From Thiocystis violacea (GTDB taxonomy: Bacteria; Pseudomonadota; Gammaproteobacteria; Chromatiales; Chromatiaceae): a DNA stretch of 64,000 nt. The stretch covers positions 23,665 to 87,664 of the forward strand of contig NZ_NRRF01000013.1 of the NCBI RefSeq assembly GCF_016583565.1, written 5' to 3'. This document shows positions 62,254 through 64,000 of this stretch, piece by piece. The stretch's first letter is position 1. Every line of letters starts with the position of its first letter. The position numbers and the translations under genes are program-made. The notes under the pieces were generated by a model. That model saw only the letters and a list, made by a program, of their open reading frames with translations. It had not been told where the DNA came from and did not search any database.

Positions 62254-63189
62254 ATGAAGACGTCACCGTCATCGATCATTTTGAGCTCGCTCGCTCTGGT
62301 GTCCTCGATGATTGCGATCGCCATCCAGTTTCCGCCCCTGAGCGGCTATGTTTCGGCGCTGAGGGGTGAGGAGCCGCCGGCGAAGCTCGACGCCGCGGCC
62401 ATGTCCGCGCAGTCCTTGTCCGAGCCGCTGCCCGACACGCGCGTCGCAAGCCCGTCCGAGGCGGATGTGCCCGTCGCGGGGGCATTGGATGCGCAGGCGC
62501 GTCGCATCGCTCTGCTCGAGAAACAGCTGTCTCAGCTCGAGCGGGTGATCCGGTCAGCCGGGTTGGACGCGGCGGCGCCCTACCTCATGCCGCCGCCGGG
62601 CAGCGATTCGCCGCTGTTGGCCCAGATCGGTGAAACATACGCGACGCGCGCGCGCTTCGAGGAGCGCCGCAAGAAGATGCTGGAGCACTCTCAGGAGATG
62701 CGCCAACGCGATATGGACGCCTATGGCCAAGCCAGCTATGAGGCGATCAACGGCCTCTACGACAAGGCGCGCCCGGCGCGCGGCAACGCCACCCCCGAGC
62801 AGAAGGCGGAGCGTGACGCCGCGCTCAATAGCTTGATGACTGACTACCCGGAGGCCTATACGACCAGCGTTGCCGTCGCCGAGCAGGCCTTGGCTGCCGC
62901 CATCAATCGCGACACCGCGGGCGCTGAGGGCTACTACCAATCCCTGGTGTCGGCCTCGCCCTATTCCGAGGTGGTGACCGAGCAGGGCATCAACGCCATT
63001 CCCACGCTGCAGACCTATCTCGCGCGTCAGTACGTCGACGAAGGGCGATTCGATGAGGCGGCGACCATCCTGGACGCCCTCAGCACGCAGTCCGACACGA
63101 TCATCCTCGAGCCCAATGACATGGGCGAGCCGACCGCGAAGCCGGCGCAGGACATCATCACCGAACTGCGGGATAAGATTGCGCGTTAG
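62254..63189 (+). CDS. Membrane-anchored helical protein, unknown
   Basis: A 311-aa protein. GGAGA stands nine bases before the ATG. An N-terminal anchor (SIILSSLALVSSMIAIAIQF) is followed by a Ser/Pro/Ala-rich linker, a coiled coil (AQARRIALLEKQLSQLERVI) and a long helical domain (ARFEERRKKMLEHSQEMRQR, TSVAVAEQALAAAINRDTAG, YLARQYVDEGRFDEAATILD) with TPR-like features at the end. It follows the double-methyltransferase gene by about 250 bases on the same strand. No family recognised. Confidence 0.65.
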   Translation: MKTSPSSIILSSLALVSSMIAIAIQFPPLSGYVSALRGEEPPAKLDAAAMSAQSLSEPLPDTRVASPSEADVPVAGALDAQARRIALLEKQLSQLERVIRSAGLDAAAPYLMPPPGSDSPLLAQIGETYATRARFEERRKKMLEHSQEMRQRDMDAYGQASYEAINGLYDKARPARGNATPEQKAERDAALNSLMTDYPEAYTTSVAVAEQALAAAINRDTAGAEGYYQSLVSASPYSEVVTEQGINAIPTLQTYLARQYVDEGRFDEAATILDALSTQSDTIILEPNDMGEPTAKPAQDIITELRDKIAR

Positions 63190-63542
63190 GCGCCTGTCCG
63201 GCTGAGGGGGCTCGACGCGAGGCGGCGGGAGCACGCGGCCATGTCGGCCCGGTCGTGAGGTGCATCGTGGGTTCCATGCGAGGAAAAGCCTGGGCGCAGG
63301 TCGGACAGGCTCCCAAACGGCCGCCCCCTTCCGGGTTGGGGGGCGAGTCCTCTCCCGAGCGCCCGATCGCAGGCCCTTGAGACGCCAGCCAGTGCGGCTG
63401 CCTACTCGCGCTCGCCGATGCGCGGTCCGCGCCGGCAACTGCGGCAGAAACGATAGAAACTGCGGTGAAATGCCGCCACTTGACTCACGTATATTCAAAC
63501 GCTGTTGGGAGAAGGCCGAGGTGGGAGTGCAGAGCGGACGGC
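63190..63542. other. Intergenic region without a supported gene
   Basis: About 350 bases between the anchored helical protein and the EamA transporter. No tRNA, clear terminator or promoter was recognised. Confidence 0.45.
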
Positions 63543-64000
63543 ATGGCGCGATTCGAGCCAGCAGGGCTGGCGGGTAATCGGGCCGTGGGATTGGAGTTGA
63601 TCGGTATTCTCGCCGCGCTTGGCTCGGCGGCAACCTGGGCAGTGGGTGCGCTCTTGCTGAAGCCCTTCGCCGAGCAGCTTCCGGCGATGGGGCTTGCGTT
63701 CGCGAAAGGGATCTTCGGCCTGCTGCTGCTCGGAACCTGCATTCTGCTGGTCGGGCGGGAGCCCATCGGAGCCCCCGTCTTCTGGGTCCTGTTCCTGAGC
63801 GGGGTTTTGGGCATCGGCGTCGCCGACACGCTGTTTTTCAAAGCGCTGCGCGAGCTCTCCTCGCATTCGGTCGTGCAGCTGATGCTGTTGGGGCAGGTCG
63901 CGACCATTGGCATGGCCGTGGTCTTCCTCGGAGAGGTTCTGGTTTGGCAGGAGTGGTCCGGTGTCGCGCTCGTGATTGCAGGCGTGGCCGTTGTCTTGAC
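63543..64000 (+). CDS. EamA/DMT-family transporter, N-terminal half (runs off the window)
   Basis: The first 152 residues of an EamA (drug/metabolite transporter) protein. After a short polar start (MARFEPAGLAGN) come hydrophobic segments: GILAALGSAATWAVGALLLK, AFAKGIFGLLLLGTCILLVG, FWVLFLSGVLGIGVADTLFF, SVVQLMLLGQVATIGMAVVF, WSGVALVIAGVAVVL. The ordering matches one EamA repeat, ending in the typical E-x-x-x-x-W-x-G-x-x-L-I-x-x-G-V. The second repeat lies beyond the edge. Confidence 0.82.
   Translation, partial: MARFEPAGLAGNRAVGLELIGILAALGSAATWAVGALLLKPFAEQLPAMGLAFAKGIFGLLLLGTCILLVGREPIGAPVFWVLFLSGVLGIGVADTLFFKALRELSSHSVVQLMLLGQVATIGMAVVFLGEVLVWQEWSGVALVIAGVAVVL

Overview
The window looks like a chromosomal segment of a high-GC gammaproteobacterium, most likely a purple sulfur bacterium (Chromatiaceae). 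This is an inference from gene content: NifU/NifS under a sigma-54/NifA-type promoter, a NifZ-like protein, ModC, NhaD, a di-haem cytochrome c peroxidase, cobalamin genes and an ExeA/ExeB-like pair. No rRNA operon, CRISPR array, prophage or plasmid backbone was seen. One damaged ISAs1-type transposase lies at the left edge.

Layout. 1-5 kb: frameshifted IS, a small conserved protein, and a MacA/MacB-type tripartite ABC exporter. 5-8.3 kb: a basic exported protein, a membrane-anchored beta-propeller, and cytochrome c peroxidase. 8.3-11.1 kb: nifU-nifS with a -24/-12 promoter and a NifA-type upstream site, divergent from a NifZ-like gene. 11.3-15.7 kb (minus): a double-thioredoxin periplasmic protein, an orphan modC, an SNase-like nuclease and nhaD. 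16-18.2 kb: a YbhG/HlyD adaptor and cbiB. 18.2-20.6 kb: a sparse, relatively AT-rich stretch with tiny ORFs, a Uma2 nuclease and repeats. 20.5-27.1 kb (minus): GH57-like protein, MtfA peptidase, a small cysteine-containing protein, an ABC1/UbiB kinase, a PGPGW-like membrane protein and FolD. 27.3-27.8 kb: four tRNA genes (Pro, Arg, His, Lys) with promoter and terminator. 28-34.5 kb: GspA/GspB, MgtE, a cyclophilin and CysS. 34.6-40.6 kb: a specialised Hsp70 operon. 40.8-44.8 kb: ybhF-ybhS-ybhR ABC exporter. 45-48.5 kb: second Uma2, a gene remnant, threonine-phosphate decarboxylase and a possible CobT relative. 48.7-55.1 kb: SLC13 permease, aspartic protease, coiled-coil protein, RimK with an aspartoacylase-like partner, and LspA. 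55.3-64 kb: IleS, HD-GYP phosphodiesterase, an exported double-methyltransferase protein, an anchored helical protein and the start of an EamA transporter.

The most system-like locus is the minus-strand operon TPR protein - J-like protein - GrpE-like - Hsp70 - zinc-ribbon protein. Four of its five genes are joined to a neighbour by stop/start overlaps, the J-like protein lacks the HPD tripeptide, the Hsp70 has a short lid and altered linker, and a promoter followed at once by an intrinsic-terminator hairpin lies in its leader. It reads as a dedicated chaperone machine separate from housekeeping DnaKJ-GrpE. Other notable items are a SAM-methyltransferase duplication behind an export signal, heptanucleotide arrays placed directly upstream of two unrelated transporter genes in the same orientation, several dispersed palindromic repeat families, and an A-AAA-AAG slippery site at the IS frameshift. 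All functions are read from sequence motifs by eye; no database search was run.
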